A stretch of 5,275 bases of DNA from an uncultured Pseudomonadales bacterium (GCA_947258895.1 CAMYKE010000396.1:1-5275); one strand, 5' to 3'. Positions 1 through 5,157 are shown, counted from the first letter of the stretch. Made by a program: numbers and translations. Notes: generated by a model not told the origin, from the letters alone.

Positions 1-48
1 ATTGTTCTGCGCGGCGAGTCGCTCGTCATCCTGCGCGCCAGGCCATGA
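1..48 (+). CDS. Possible 3' end of a gene entering from the left edge
   Basis: Frame 1 is open from the first base and reads IVLRGESLVILRARP before a TGA at 46-48. The alternation of hydrophobic residues (SLVILR) looks like the last beta strand of a protein, and the ending loosely resembles the C-termini of some alpha-amylase-type enzymes. Fifteen residues are too few to name a family. Other frames are also open across this stretch, so the assignment rests only on the protein-like character of the peptide. No convincing terminator follows the stop. Confidence 0.3.
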   Translation: MVLRGESLVILRARP

Positions 49-116
49 CGAAGATGAGTACGTGTTTTTTCGGGGAGACCGCAAAGCGATCCTCCAGAAA
101 AAGGTACATCGATAAA

Positions 117-133
117 AACGTTGGCCCAACGTT
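117..133. repeat. Perfect 17-bp palindrome (8-bp arms, 1-bp centre)
   Basis: The sequence AACGTTGG-C-CCAACGTT is a perfect inverted repeat with a single central base. A one-base loop does not favour an RNA hairpin with full arms, so a dimeric DNA-binding protein site is the likelier reading. It lies about 50 bp upstream of the candidate promoter at 181-209. No regulator is encoded in the window. Confidence 0.5.
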
Positions 134-180
134 GCGCGATCCAGGCAACACAGAAAGCAGGGTGTAAAAGAGGATGCGGA

Positions 181-209
181 TTGTTAATCAGGAAAAGTCT
201 GTTTATGCT
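181..209 (+). promoter_or_regulatory. Candidate sigma-70 promoter for the DUF4124 gene
   Basis: TTGTTA (181-186) and TATGCT (204-209) are separated by 17 bp, each matching four of six consensus bases. Transcription would start near 216, leaving a leader of about 150 nt before the ATG at 368. This comes from motif matching by eye only. Confidence 0.3.
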
Positions 210-367
210 TTGAAAGCGGGGTCAAGACATGGATCGGGACTAGCGTATCCTCAGCGCTGGCTGACAGGAAGTTGAACTCGCGAAATTCCACGTGGGCTCG
301 GGTTCGGTTCTGCAATCTCCCTTTTCAGCGGCCCACCAAAAATGGATCTTCAGTGGTGACGAGAAGT

Positions 368-832
368 ATGAAGCGCATTTTGTTGGTGTTGATATTTATA
401 ACGTATTGCACGGTTGCTGTGGCGACTTTATATAAATGGGTCGACGAGCAAGGGCGAGTTCAGTACAGCGACAAGCCTCCTGCCACGCCGGGCAAGGAGC
501 TTCAGGAACTTGAAGTTGAAGAGAGGCCTCCCCCCGACCCTGAAGAGCAGGAGCGGCGGCAGGAGCAACGTGAAAATGTCGAGCAATTTCTAAAAGCCCG
601 GGAAGAGGAGCACAAACTGGAGCGTAAAGCTGCTGAGAAAAGAAAAGCCGCCAAGGCTTTGCGAGCGAAAAAGTGTGAGGAATCTCGCAGGGAATTGAGA
701 TGGATGGAACAGACAATAGGTTCTCGCCTGGCCCGGCCCGATGCCAAAGGCGATGTTCAGTGGATTACGGATGAAGAGCGGGCGGCAAGAATAATGTATT
801 GGCGTGCTCAAGTCGAAGAGTGGTGTAAGTGA
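368..832 (+). CDS. DUF4124 domain-containing secreted protein
   Basis: This encodes a 154-residue exported protein of unknown function. Residues 1-19 form a typical Sec signal peptide: MKR, a hydrophobic core, then AVA with cleavage likely after Ala19. It has no lipobox. Directly after it comes the DUF4124 signature LYKWVDEQGRVQYSDKPP (residues 21-38), a small beta-hairpin domain common in proteobacterial periplasmic proteins. Residues about 44-110 are rich in Glu, Arg, Lys and Gln and probably form a long charged helix or coiled coil. Two cysteines remain in the mature chain (Cys103 and Cys153) and could form a disulfide. I chose ATG 368 because the in-frame upstream extension to TTG 272 would bury the signal peptide behind 32 residues; the ribosome binding site before 368 is weak. 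It stands alone, with no operon partner. The domain call is firm and the function is unknown. Confidence 0.9.
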   Translation: MKRILLVLIFITYCTVAVATLYKWVDEQGRVQYSDKPPATPGKELQELEVEERPPPDPEEQERRQEQRENVEQFLKAREEEHKLERKAAEKRKAAKALRAKKCEESRRELRWMEQTIGSRLARPDAKGDVQWITDEERAARIMYWRAQVEEWCK

Positions 833-1243
833 TGGGCTAGCAACAATACGGCGGCGCCATCACTCACTCTAAGTACGGCTCTGAGATACACCGTGTGCCC
901 GGGAAGGTGTCTGGAGTTCGCCGGTGCAAATTCAGGCGCCAAGCGCTCGGCAGTCACCTAATGCCTGTTTGCAAGGGAAAAAGTCGTGTGTGGGGAAGGA
1001 TAAATGGCCAACTTTCGGGCGGTTGACGGTCAGGGCCGCAAGTTCGGCTCTCTGAAGCTACCCTTCGCCGCCGCTCTGCGGGGATCGGTAGTTTCAAGCA
1101 TACAGGACACAGCGCGCGCCATTTTTGCTGCACGCCACTGTCGGCACCTCAGACCACCCGCACTCTGGTGCCCTTTGGTGAGGAAGGGAGTCAATCAAGT
1201 GGCTGTTGCGGAATTCGACCACCGGGACGGCAACGCGCCGATG
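833..1243. other. Gene-poor stretch between the DUF4124 gene and the small orphan
   Basis: About 410 bp hold no gene I can support. A forward frame from ATG 1004 to 1309 has a fair Shine-Dalgarno-like GGAAGGA just upstream. However, its translation is rich in Arg, Ala and His without family motifs, and its 3' part lies antisense to the 74-residue gene. A bulged stem-loop lies at 1143-1172. The stretch could be decayed coding DNA, but I cannot identify an ancestor. Confidence 0.45.
1143..1172. repeat. Bulged inverted repeat in the intergenic region
   Basis: GGCAC (1143-1147) pairs with GTGCC (1168-1172), and CAGA (1150-1153) pairs with TCTG (1164-1167). This gives nine base pairs with a two-base bulge and a ten-base loop. 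No T-tract follows on either strand, so it is not a standard intrinsic terminator. It lies about 70 bp downstream of the stop of the reverse-strand 74-residue gene and might protect its 3' end, though that is only a guess. Confidence 0.35.
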
Positions 1244-1468
1244 CTACTCCATCTCGTTGCGCAGTCGCACATAATCAGCGCGGAACTTCTCCATGAGGGC
1301 GGCGATTGACCTGAGTTCCTGGATGCTATAGGTGCCGTCCAGTGTGATGCTGTCGCCCCACCAGTTGATATTGTCATCAAGATGCTGGTGTTCGGGTAGA
1401 AGTTTGTGGAGTTCGGCAAAGAATAGTTTGTCCAGCGCGTCGCTGTGTTCGATAAACTCGTAATCCAT
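1244..1468 (-). CDS. Small acidic hypothetical protein, 74 residues
   Basis: I do not recognise the family. The start is well supported: on the reverse strand an AGGGGAG ribosome binding site sits six bases before the ATG at 1468. A longer in-frame version reaching 1585 would put an Arg/Ser/Cys-rich, non-protein-like segment in front of it. The protein is acidic, with 16 Asp/Glu against 7 Lys/Arg. It probably folds as an N-terminal helix (residues 9-24, ALDKLFFAEL region), a short central segment with paired tryptophans (NINWWGDSITLDG, 33-45), and a C-terminal helix (48-71). There is no signal peptide or membrane segment, so it is likely cytoplasmic. The next reverse-strand gene upstream ends 203 bp away, so it is probably transcribed on its own. 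The tidy start and helix pattern argue for a real gene. Confidence 0.7.
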   Translation of the reverse strand: MDYEFIEHSDALDKLFFAELHKLLPEHQHLDDNINWWGDSITLDGTYSIQELRSIAALMEKFRADYVRLRNEME

Positions 1469-1671
1469 GGTGTTCTCCCCTGCTATAGGCTTCCACAAAC
1501 GCGCCACTCGGTTAACCTGAGACTGGCTGCTCGAACCGCAATGACCTGTTTCGCGGCATGGCACTCTCCGCATGCAGAAAAACAAAAACGGGTTGTTGTG
1601 GACGCATAAACTACCGCCTCGGTTAGACTCAATCCGTGGCTTCCGGGTTCCCCAAGAAAGCAGCCCGTGAG

Positions 1672-2832
1672 CTACAATCTTTCGTCGACGGATTCCTTGG
1701 GCAGGGCATATTTTACGTCGTACAACACGGAGTTTTCTTTTCCAAACGCCCGGATTCCCTGCGCGCCCAATTCCCGGAACTGTCTGTGGCCGACGCAGAG
1801 CAAAATTGCGTCATAGGTATTCTGCTCGGGGGCACTGATAACCTGGATGCCATACTCGTCATCTGCGTCTTTCGGGTCGACCCAGGGATCGTAGACATCG
1901 ACCTCGGCGTGGTAGCTTTCGAATTCCTGGATGACATCCACGATCCGGGTATTGCGCAGGTCCGGGCAGTTTTCCTTGAATGCCAATCCGAGCACCAGAA
2001 TCCTGGCGCCCACCACGTGAATCTTGCGGCGGGTGAGCCTCTTGATCACCCGTTCGGCGACGTAGGCCCCCATGCTGTCGTTAATGCGTCGTCCGGCGAG
2101 GATGATCTCCGGGTTATAACCGATCTGCTGCGCCTTGTGCGTCAGGTAGTAGGGGTCGACGCTGATGCAGTGGCCACCGACCAGTCCCGGACGAAATGGC
2201 AGGAAGTTCCATTTGGTGCCGGCCGCTTCCAGCACTTCCAGGGTGTCGATGTCCAGTTTGTTGAAAATGAGCGCGAGTTCGTTGATGAGTGCAATATTCA
2301 GGTCGCGCTGGGTGTTCTCGATCACCTTGGCCGCTTCTGCGACGCGAATGCTGCTGGCCTTGTGGGTGCCGGCGGTGATCACTTCGCGATACACTGCATC
2401 CACCAACTCGGCGACTTCCGGGGTCGATCCTGAGGTGACTTTCATGATGTTGGTAACCCGGTGTTCCTTGTCACCCGGATTGATGCGCTCCGGGCTATAG
2501 CCCGCATAGAAGTCCTGGTTGAAGGTCAAGCCGGATTCCGCTTCGATGATCGGAATGCATACTTCCTCCGTCGCGCCCGGGTACACTGTGGATTCATAGA
2601 CCACAATATCGCCCCGTGAAATCGCCTGGCCAATCGCCTTGCTGGCAGAGCGCAGCGGATTGAGATCGGGCTGGCGACTCGTATCGATCGGCGTCGGCAC
2701 CGTCACAATGTAGAAATTACAGTGTTTCAGGTCGGCCGGATCGCTGCTGAACTCAAGGTTTACAGATGCCTTGAGTTCCTCTGAGTGGCAATCCCACGTA
2801 GCCCAGACCAATAATACCGATTCGAATGTCAC
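1672..2832 (-). CDS. tviB: TviB-like UDP-N-acetylglucosamine 6-dehydrogenase, N-terminus disrupted
   Basis: The family oxidises UDP-N-acetyl-D-glucosamine to the 6-uronate with two NAD+ and supplies acidic sugars for capsules and exopolysaccharides. From residue 17 (SEELKAS) this 386-residue frame follows Vi-polysaccharide TviB almost collinearly. It has YIVTVPTPID (41-50), YESTVYPGATEE (79-90), GYSPERINPGDKEHR (111-125), AAKVIENTQRD (167-177), KWNFLPFRPGLVGGHC with catalytic Cys222, and the C-terminal domain KENCPDLRNT and VYDPWV. It ends in DERL, like the DVRL end of TviB. The C-terminus is complete. The first 16 residues are out-of-frame sequence: the real N-terminal codons lie in another frame at 2783-2845, and about 34 codons of the NAD-binding Rossmann fold are missing. 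Intact members have about 425 residues. As written the enzyme cannot bind NAD normally. GTG 2832 has no visible ribosome binding site. It is divergent from the sugar transferase. Confidence 0.85.
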   Translation of the reverse strand: MTFESVLLVWATWDCHSEELKASVNLEFSSDPADLKHCNFYIVTVPTPIDTSRQPDLNPLRSASKAIGQAISRGDIVVYESTVYPGATEEVCIPIIEAESGLTFNQDFYAGYSPERINPGDKEHRVTNIMKVTSGSTPEVAELVDAVYREVITAGTHKASSIRVAEAAKVIENTQRDLNIALINELALIFNKLDIDTLEVLEAAGTKWNFLPFRPGLVGGHCISVDPYYLTHKAQQIGYNPEIILAGRRINDSMGAYVAERVIKRLTRRKIHVVGARILVLGLAFKENCPDLRNTRIVDVIQEFESYHAEVDVYDPWVDPKDADDEYGIQVISAPEQNTYDAILLCVGHRQFRELGAQGIRAFGKENSVLYDVKYALPKESVDERL

Positions 2833-2845
2833 TCAATTGATGCAC
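2783..2845 (-). pseudogene. tviB: 5' remnant of the tviB-like gene in the original frame
   Basis: Read on the reverse strand from GTG 2845, this segment encodes MHQLSD followed by IRIGIIGLGYVGLPL. That is the exact beginning of the TviB/UDP-glucose dehydrogenase Rossmann fold, with its GxGxxG loop. An AGGA lies about seven bases before the GTG, and a consensus -10 lies about 35 bases upstream, which supports 2845 as the ancestral start. After the last CTC codon (2785-2783) this frame runs into unrelated codons and stops after nine more residues. The downstream part of the gene continues in a different frame. The actual product from this start would be a 30-residue peptide. Confidence 0.8.
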
Positions 2846-2879
2846 GGTTGATTCCTGATGTCCTGTTTAAAAACTGATG

Positions 2880-2907
2880 ATTATATTCTAGATGGCATTT
2901 TCCATAA
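2880..2907 (-). promoter_or_regulatory. Candidate sigma-70 promoter of the tviB-like gene
   Basis: On the reverse strand a perfect TATAAT occupies 2885-2880. A weak -35-like TTATGG lies at 2907-2902, 16 bp upstream. Transcription would begin near 2873, giving a leader of about 28 nt that includes an AGGA before GTG 2845. The spacing agrees with GTG 2845 as the original start. A poor -35 with a perfect -10 suggests help from an activator. Confidence 0.5.
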
Positions 2908-2915
2908 CGGGCTGC

Positions 2916-2930
2916 TTTTTCCCCGAAAAA
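2916..2930. repeat. Palindrome upstream of the tviB promoter
   Basis: TTTTTC-CCC-GAAAAA is a perfect inverted repeat with six-base arms and a three-base centre. It sits just upstream of the -35 region of the reverse-strand promoter, where an activator would bind. It could also arise by chance from the A and T runs. Confidence 0.35.
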
Positions 2931-3021
2931 CCGCTCTGAGTCAAGAACTAAATAAATTGAATGGAGTTTGCCGGGCAACTGGCTGGCCATAAACCCTGTG
3001 CTACTATTAATCCGAGTCAAT

Positions 3022-3048
3022 CGTGAAGTTTACGTGATTTCCTATATA
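3022..3048 (+). promoter_or_regulatory. Candidate activator-dependent promoter for the sugar transferase
   Basis: A -10-like TATATA lies at 3043-3048 with no good -35. The place of the -35 is taken by two CGTGA copies (3022-3026 and 3033-3037) whose starts are exactly 11 bp apart. Phased direct repeats over the -35 are a known arrangement for OmpR/PhoB-type response regulators. The leader to GTG 3175 would be about 120 nt. This is pattern inference only. Confidence 0.3.
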
Positions 3049-3094
3049 CGTTCCGGACAAGATCACTACAATGGCGGACGCTGACAAAGTGAAA

Positions 3095-3132
3095 ATTTTC
3101 CGGGGTGTGCAGGACCGTGCGGGCCGGGAAAT
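3095..3132 (+). promoter_or_regulatory. Leader stem-loop upstream of the sugar transferase
   Basis: ATTTTCCGG (3095-3103) pairs with CCGGGAAAT (3124-3132), giving nine base pairs with one G-U wobble and a 20-base loop. It ends 42 bases before GTG 3175 and would be transcribed from the promoter candidate at 3022-3048. There is no T-tract, so it is not an ordinary terminator. It could be an mRNA leader structure or a protein-binding dyad. Confidence 0.35.
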
Positions 3133-3174
3133 ACAATCAATTTACCAAATTCAGGAACTGCAGGTCTAGGATTA

Positions 3175-4146
3175 GTGGGTACCGTTAGAGTCTTCAAGCA
3201 CCATCTTCATACCGCATTCCTGTGGTTGGCATTCATCGAATTTTTCGCCGGCATCGCGTCGGTTTACATGGGCTCCTATGTGCGTTTTGGCGGCGACCTG
3301 CAGCACGCCGAGCAGCATTTCGTTTCGCTACTGGCAACGGCGGTAGCGTTCGCCGTAGCGCTAATCGTATCCATGGGGGCGCTGGGGATGTACCAGCCGC
3401 ACATGCGCGAGGGTGCGAGCGGGCAGTTGATTCGTTCGGCGTCGGCGATGCTGGTGCTGGTGTTTATGGTCTCGGTGTTGTTCTACCTGGTGCCCACGCT
3501 GTCGTTATGGCGAGGCGCTCTCGCATGGTCCCTGGTATTCGCATTTGTCCTGGTCGCCATCTGCCGGGCGGTTTTTGCCCGGGTAATCGACGAAGAGCGC
3601 CTCAAGCGTCGGGTGCTGGTATTTGGCGCCGGCAAGAGTGCGCAGCGCATGTTGAAGCGCTTGCGGCGCAAGAGCGATCGACGCGGATTCAAGTTCGTCG
3701 GGTTCATTAACGTGCCCGGTGAGGACAGCGTCGTCGACGATGAGCAATTGATCAAGCTGGATGGCGGTATTTGCGACTATGCCCTTGCGAATCGCATCGA
3801 TGAGATCGTGGTAGCAGTTGAGGACCGCCGCCAGGGACTGCCCATCAACGATTTGCTTGAGTGCAAGCTCAATGGTATCGCGGTACTGGACCTGGTCAGT
3901 TTCTTTGAGCGCGAGACCGGACGCATCATGCTGGAGTTCGTAACGCCGGGCTGGATGGTGTTTTCCGACGGTTTCCAGTTTGGCAATGTCCGTTCGCTGA
4001 GCAAGCGTATTTTTGACCTCGTAGCCAGTTTTATCCTGTTGATGGCGACTTGGCCGATCATGTTGATTACCGTGATCGCAATCTGGCTGGAGGATGGGGT
4101 CGGCGCTCCCGTAGTGTACCGGCAAAAACGTGTCGGGGTTGGGTAG
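3175..4146 (+). CDS. XrtA/PEP-CTERM-type sugar transferase, N-terminal part (gene interrupted)
   Basis: Intact relatives (TIGR03013-like polyprenyl glycosylphosphotransferases) move a sugar phosphate from a UDP-sugar onto undecaprenyl phosphate at the inner membrane, starting exopolysaccharide repeat units. The opening VRVFKHH is typical of the TIGR03013 subfamily. About four membrane helices follow (roughly residues 13-33, 49-71, 89-108, 112-133). Next comes a cytoplasmic Rossmann-like CoA-binding domain starting at VLVFGAG (147-153). The catalytic domain starts at LSKRIFD (275-281), with its re-entrant membrane helix broken at Pro294, then APVVYRQKRVG (311-321). There the frame ends: VG is followed by TAG. 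About 35 codons containing the expected KFRSM motif are absent, and the rest of the domain continues in another frame at 4130-4474. GTG 3175 is chosen for its match to family N-termini; AGG-containing sequence precedes it. The fragment lacks the catalytic Asp-Glu pair. Confidence 0.85.
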   Translation: MGTVRVFKHHLHTAFLWLAFIEFFAGIASVYMGSYVRFGGDLQHAEQHFVSLLATAVAFAVALIVSMGALGMYQPHMREGASGQLIRSASAMLVLVFMVSVLFYLVPTLSLWRGALAWSLVFAFVLVAICRAVFARVIDEERLKRRVLVFGAGKSAQRMLKRLRRKSDRRGFKFVGFINVPGEDSVVDDEQLIKLDGGICDYALANRIDEIVVAVEDRRQGLPINDLLECKLNGIAVLDLVSFFERETGRIMLEFVTPGWMVFSDGFQFGNVRSLSKRIFDLVASFILLMATWPIMLITVIAIWLEDGVGAPVVYRQKRVGVG

Positions 4147-4474
4147 CTTTATTCGCAAGTTCCGGATCGATGAATTGCCCCAGATAATCAATGTGCTGTC
4201 TGGCGATATGGGTTTTGTTGGTCCCAGGCCGGAGCGCCCGCAATTCGTAAACCAGCTTACCGAACGTATTCCGCACTACGCCGCTCGCCACCAGGTCAAG
4301 CCGGGCATCGCGGGATGGGCGCAGCTCTGCTATCCCTATGGTGCGGACGAAAAGGATGCGGAACAAAAGCTGCAGTTCGACCTTTATTATGTCAAGAACA
4401 ACAGCCTGTTCCTGGATTTTCTGATCCTGGTCGGGACCGTCGAAGTGGTGCTGATGGGCAAGGGCGCTCGCTAG
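4130..4474 (+). CDS. Sugar transferase, C-terminal catalytic part (same gene, shifted frame)
   Basis: This is the last third of the gene that begins at 3175. From GSFIRKFRIDELPQ (residues 5-18) it matches the bacterial sugar transferase domain. The Asp14-Glu15 pair corresponds to the catalytic Asp-Glu dyad described in PglC. GPRPERP (31-37), the UDP-sugar-site motif KPGIAGWAQ (57-65) and the conserved end LQFDLYYVKNNSLFLD up to the stop follow. The first residues (MSGL, from GTG 4130) overlap the end of the upstream frame by 17 bp and are a product of the junction. There is no ribosome binding site suited to 4130, so it is unlikely to be made as a separate protein except by translational coupling. 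Without the re-entrant helix and the KFRSM segment it should be inactive. The C-terminus has the usual length for the family. Confidence 0.8.
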   Translation: MSGLGSFIRKFRIDELPQIINVLSGDMGFVGPRPERPQFVNQLTERIPHYAARHQVKPGIAGWAQLCYPYGADEKDAEQKLQFDLYYVKNNSLFLDFLILVGTVEVVLMGKGAR

Positions 4475-4557
4475 TATTCTGTTGGACCTGGAATGAATCT
4501 ACTGCGGAAAAGCCGCTCTTGTATTAGAGTGGGAACCTGTTTTCTACTCTCTCTCGT

Positions 4558-4567
4558 TATATAGAAT
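4558..4567 (+). promoter_or_regulatory. Possible -10 element of the HAD gene
   Basis: TATATAGAAT (4558-4567) contains overlapping -10-like hexamers about 90 bp before the start of the HAD gene. I find no matching -35 at 16-18 bp upstream. The region between the transferase stop and this gene has only short hairpins (for example GCGG/CCGC at 4504-4516), so readthrough from the left is also possible. Confidence 0.25.
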
Positions 4568-4628
4568 GACTATTCGCCTCAAATCAGCCCCAAATTTGTC
4601 TCAAACCGGACTTTCCCTCGTTACGACT

Positions 4629-4640
4629 GCCATGCATGGC
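4629..4640. repeat. Perfect 12-bp palindrome before the HAD gene
   Basis: GCCATG-CATGGC is a perfect even palindrome ending 20 bp before ATG 4661. Its place in the leader suits an operator or an mRNA structure near the ribosome binding region. Chance occurrence cannot be excluded at this length. Confidence 0.4.
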
Positions 4641-4660
4641 GGGAGTGTCGATTATCCAGG

Positions 4661-5119
4661 ATGCAATTATCGACCGAACAGCCAGGTCCGACAGGCTCCC
4701 GGGCGCCGCCGGGTCGACTGGATATGATTCGGAAACTGGTGCAAAAATTCACTAACCAGCGCAGCGAAGCGGGGGAAATCCCGACTGAACCTTCTCACCA
4801 GGGCTGGATTGGCGTGGACCTCGATGGAACGCTGGCGCATTACGACGGCTGGTATGGCCCGGCGCATATCGGAGAGCCTATTGCGCCGATGCTCGAGCGG
4901 GTCCGGCAGTGGCTGGCGGACGGATTTGAGGTACGGATCTTTACCGCGCGCGCGTCGGTTCCCGAATATGTCCCTTTCGTCGAAATTTGGCTGGAGCAAA
5001 ATGGATTGCCGCCGTTACAGGTAACAAATGTAAAGGATTTCCAGATGCTTAGCCTGTGGGATGACCGGTGCGTTGAAGTCGTTACCAACAGGGGTGAACC
5101 CAGGGTTCCGCGCAGTTAA
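4661..5119 (+). CDS. HAD-superfamily hydrolase-like protein, 152 residues
   Basis: This is a small cytoplasmic HAD-fold protein, probably a phosphatase or nucleotidase-like hydrolase of unknown substrate. All four HAD motifs are visible: motif I VDLDGTL with nucleophile Asp53 and acid/base Asp55; motif II IFTAR with Thr95; motif III Lys125 in TNVKDF; and motif IV WDDR with Asp134-Asp135 for magnesium. The segments HYDGWYGPAHIGEPI (60-74) and TNVKDFQMLSLWDDR (122-136) resemble a compact, capless HAD group that I recall from phages and proteobacteria, usually annotated as hypothetical. Residues 1-48 are a low-complexity, poorly conserved extension. ATG 4724 (MIRKLVQKF, residue 22) is an alternative start; neither start has a good ribosome binding site. 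It is probably a single-gene unit, closed by a terminator just after the stop. No link to polysaccharide synthesis can be shown apart from proximity. Confidence 0.8.
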   Translation: MQLSTEQPGPTGSRAPPGRLDMIRKLVQKFTNQRSEAGEIPTEPSHQGWIGVDLDGTLAHYDGWYGPAHIGEPIAPMLERVRQWLADGFEVRIFTARASVPEYVPFVEIWLEQNGLPPLQVTNVKDFQMLSLWDDRCVEVVTNRGEPRVPRS

Positions 5120-5121
5120 CG

Positions 5122-5157
5122 CGCAGCCCCGGTGCGACTGGGCTGCGTCGATATTTT
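5122..5157 (+). terminator. Rho-independent terminator after the HAD gene
   Basis: CGCAGCCC (5122-5129) and GGGCTGCG (5140-5147) form a perfect eight-base-pair GC-rich stem with a ten-base loop. They are followed by T-rich sequence ending in ATATTTT (5151-5157). It begins two bases after the stop codon. The T-tract is interrupted, so efficiency may be moderate. Confidence 0.7.

Larger units (their letters stand above)
49..367. other. Non-coding stretch upstream of the DUF4124 gene
   Basis: I see no convincing gene here. The stretch holds a perfect odd-length palindrome at 117-133 and a plausible sigma-70 promoter at 181-209, both listed separately. The DUF4124 reading frame can be extended back to a TTG at 272, but the added residues look non-protein-like and precede a good signal peptide, so I count 272-367 as leader. 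The implied 5' leader of roughly 150 nt shows no riboswitch that I can recognise. Confidence 0.5.
2846..3174. other. Divergent control region between the two polysaccharide genes
   Basis: These 329 bp contain no gene I can support. A reverse-strand open frame at 2829-3020 runs through promoter sequence and ends just inside the tviB start region. The stretch holds the reverse-strand promoter at 2880-2907, an A/T-armed palindrome at 2916-2930, and a small inverted repeat TTGCC-G-GGCAA at 2968-2978. It also holds an activator-type promoter candidate at 3022-3048 and a leader hairpin at 3095-3132. The density of dyads suggests joint control of both genes. Confidence 0.5.

Noticed and set aside
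272..367. Upstream extension of the DUF4124 gene to a TTG start
   Set aside because: The extra 32 residues are Arg/Ser-rich and would place the signal peptide inside the protein. ATG 368 gives a standard exported protein.
1004..1309. Forward open frame of 101 codons with a GGAAGGA before its ATG
   Set aside because: Its first residues (MANFRAVD) recall the start of some transposases, but the match ends there. The rest is low in motifs, and the 3' end is antisense to the better-supported 74-residue gene.
1636..2433. Long forward open frame of 265 codons
   Set aside because: It is entirely antisense to the TviB-like gene, whose protein matches a known family over its full length. Long antisense frames are common opposite GC-rich genes.
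2783..2845. Natural short-form dehydrogenase starting at 2832
   Set aside because: The correct N-terminal motif GLGYVGLPL is present in the other frame at this very place, so the short form results from a break rather than being an ancestral variant.
2829..3020. Reverse-strand frame of 63 codons upstream of the tviB-like gene
   Set aside because: It runs through the consensus TATAAT and leader of that gene and shows no protein-like features.
4130..4146. Programmed ribosomal frameshift joining the two transferase frames
   Set aside because: There is no typical slippery heptamer with a following structure. A frameshift would still leave out about 35 conserved residues, so deletion explains the data better.
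3505..4191. Reverse-strand frame of 228 codons
   Set aside because: It is antisense to the sugar transferase, which has clear family motifs on the forward strand. It is a shadow frame.
4504..4550. Terminator after the sugar transferase
   Set aside because: The two hairpins (GCGG/CCGC and AGAGT/ACTCT) have only four or five base pairs and lack a proper T-tract.
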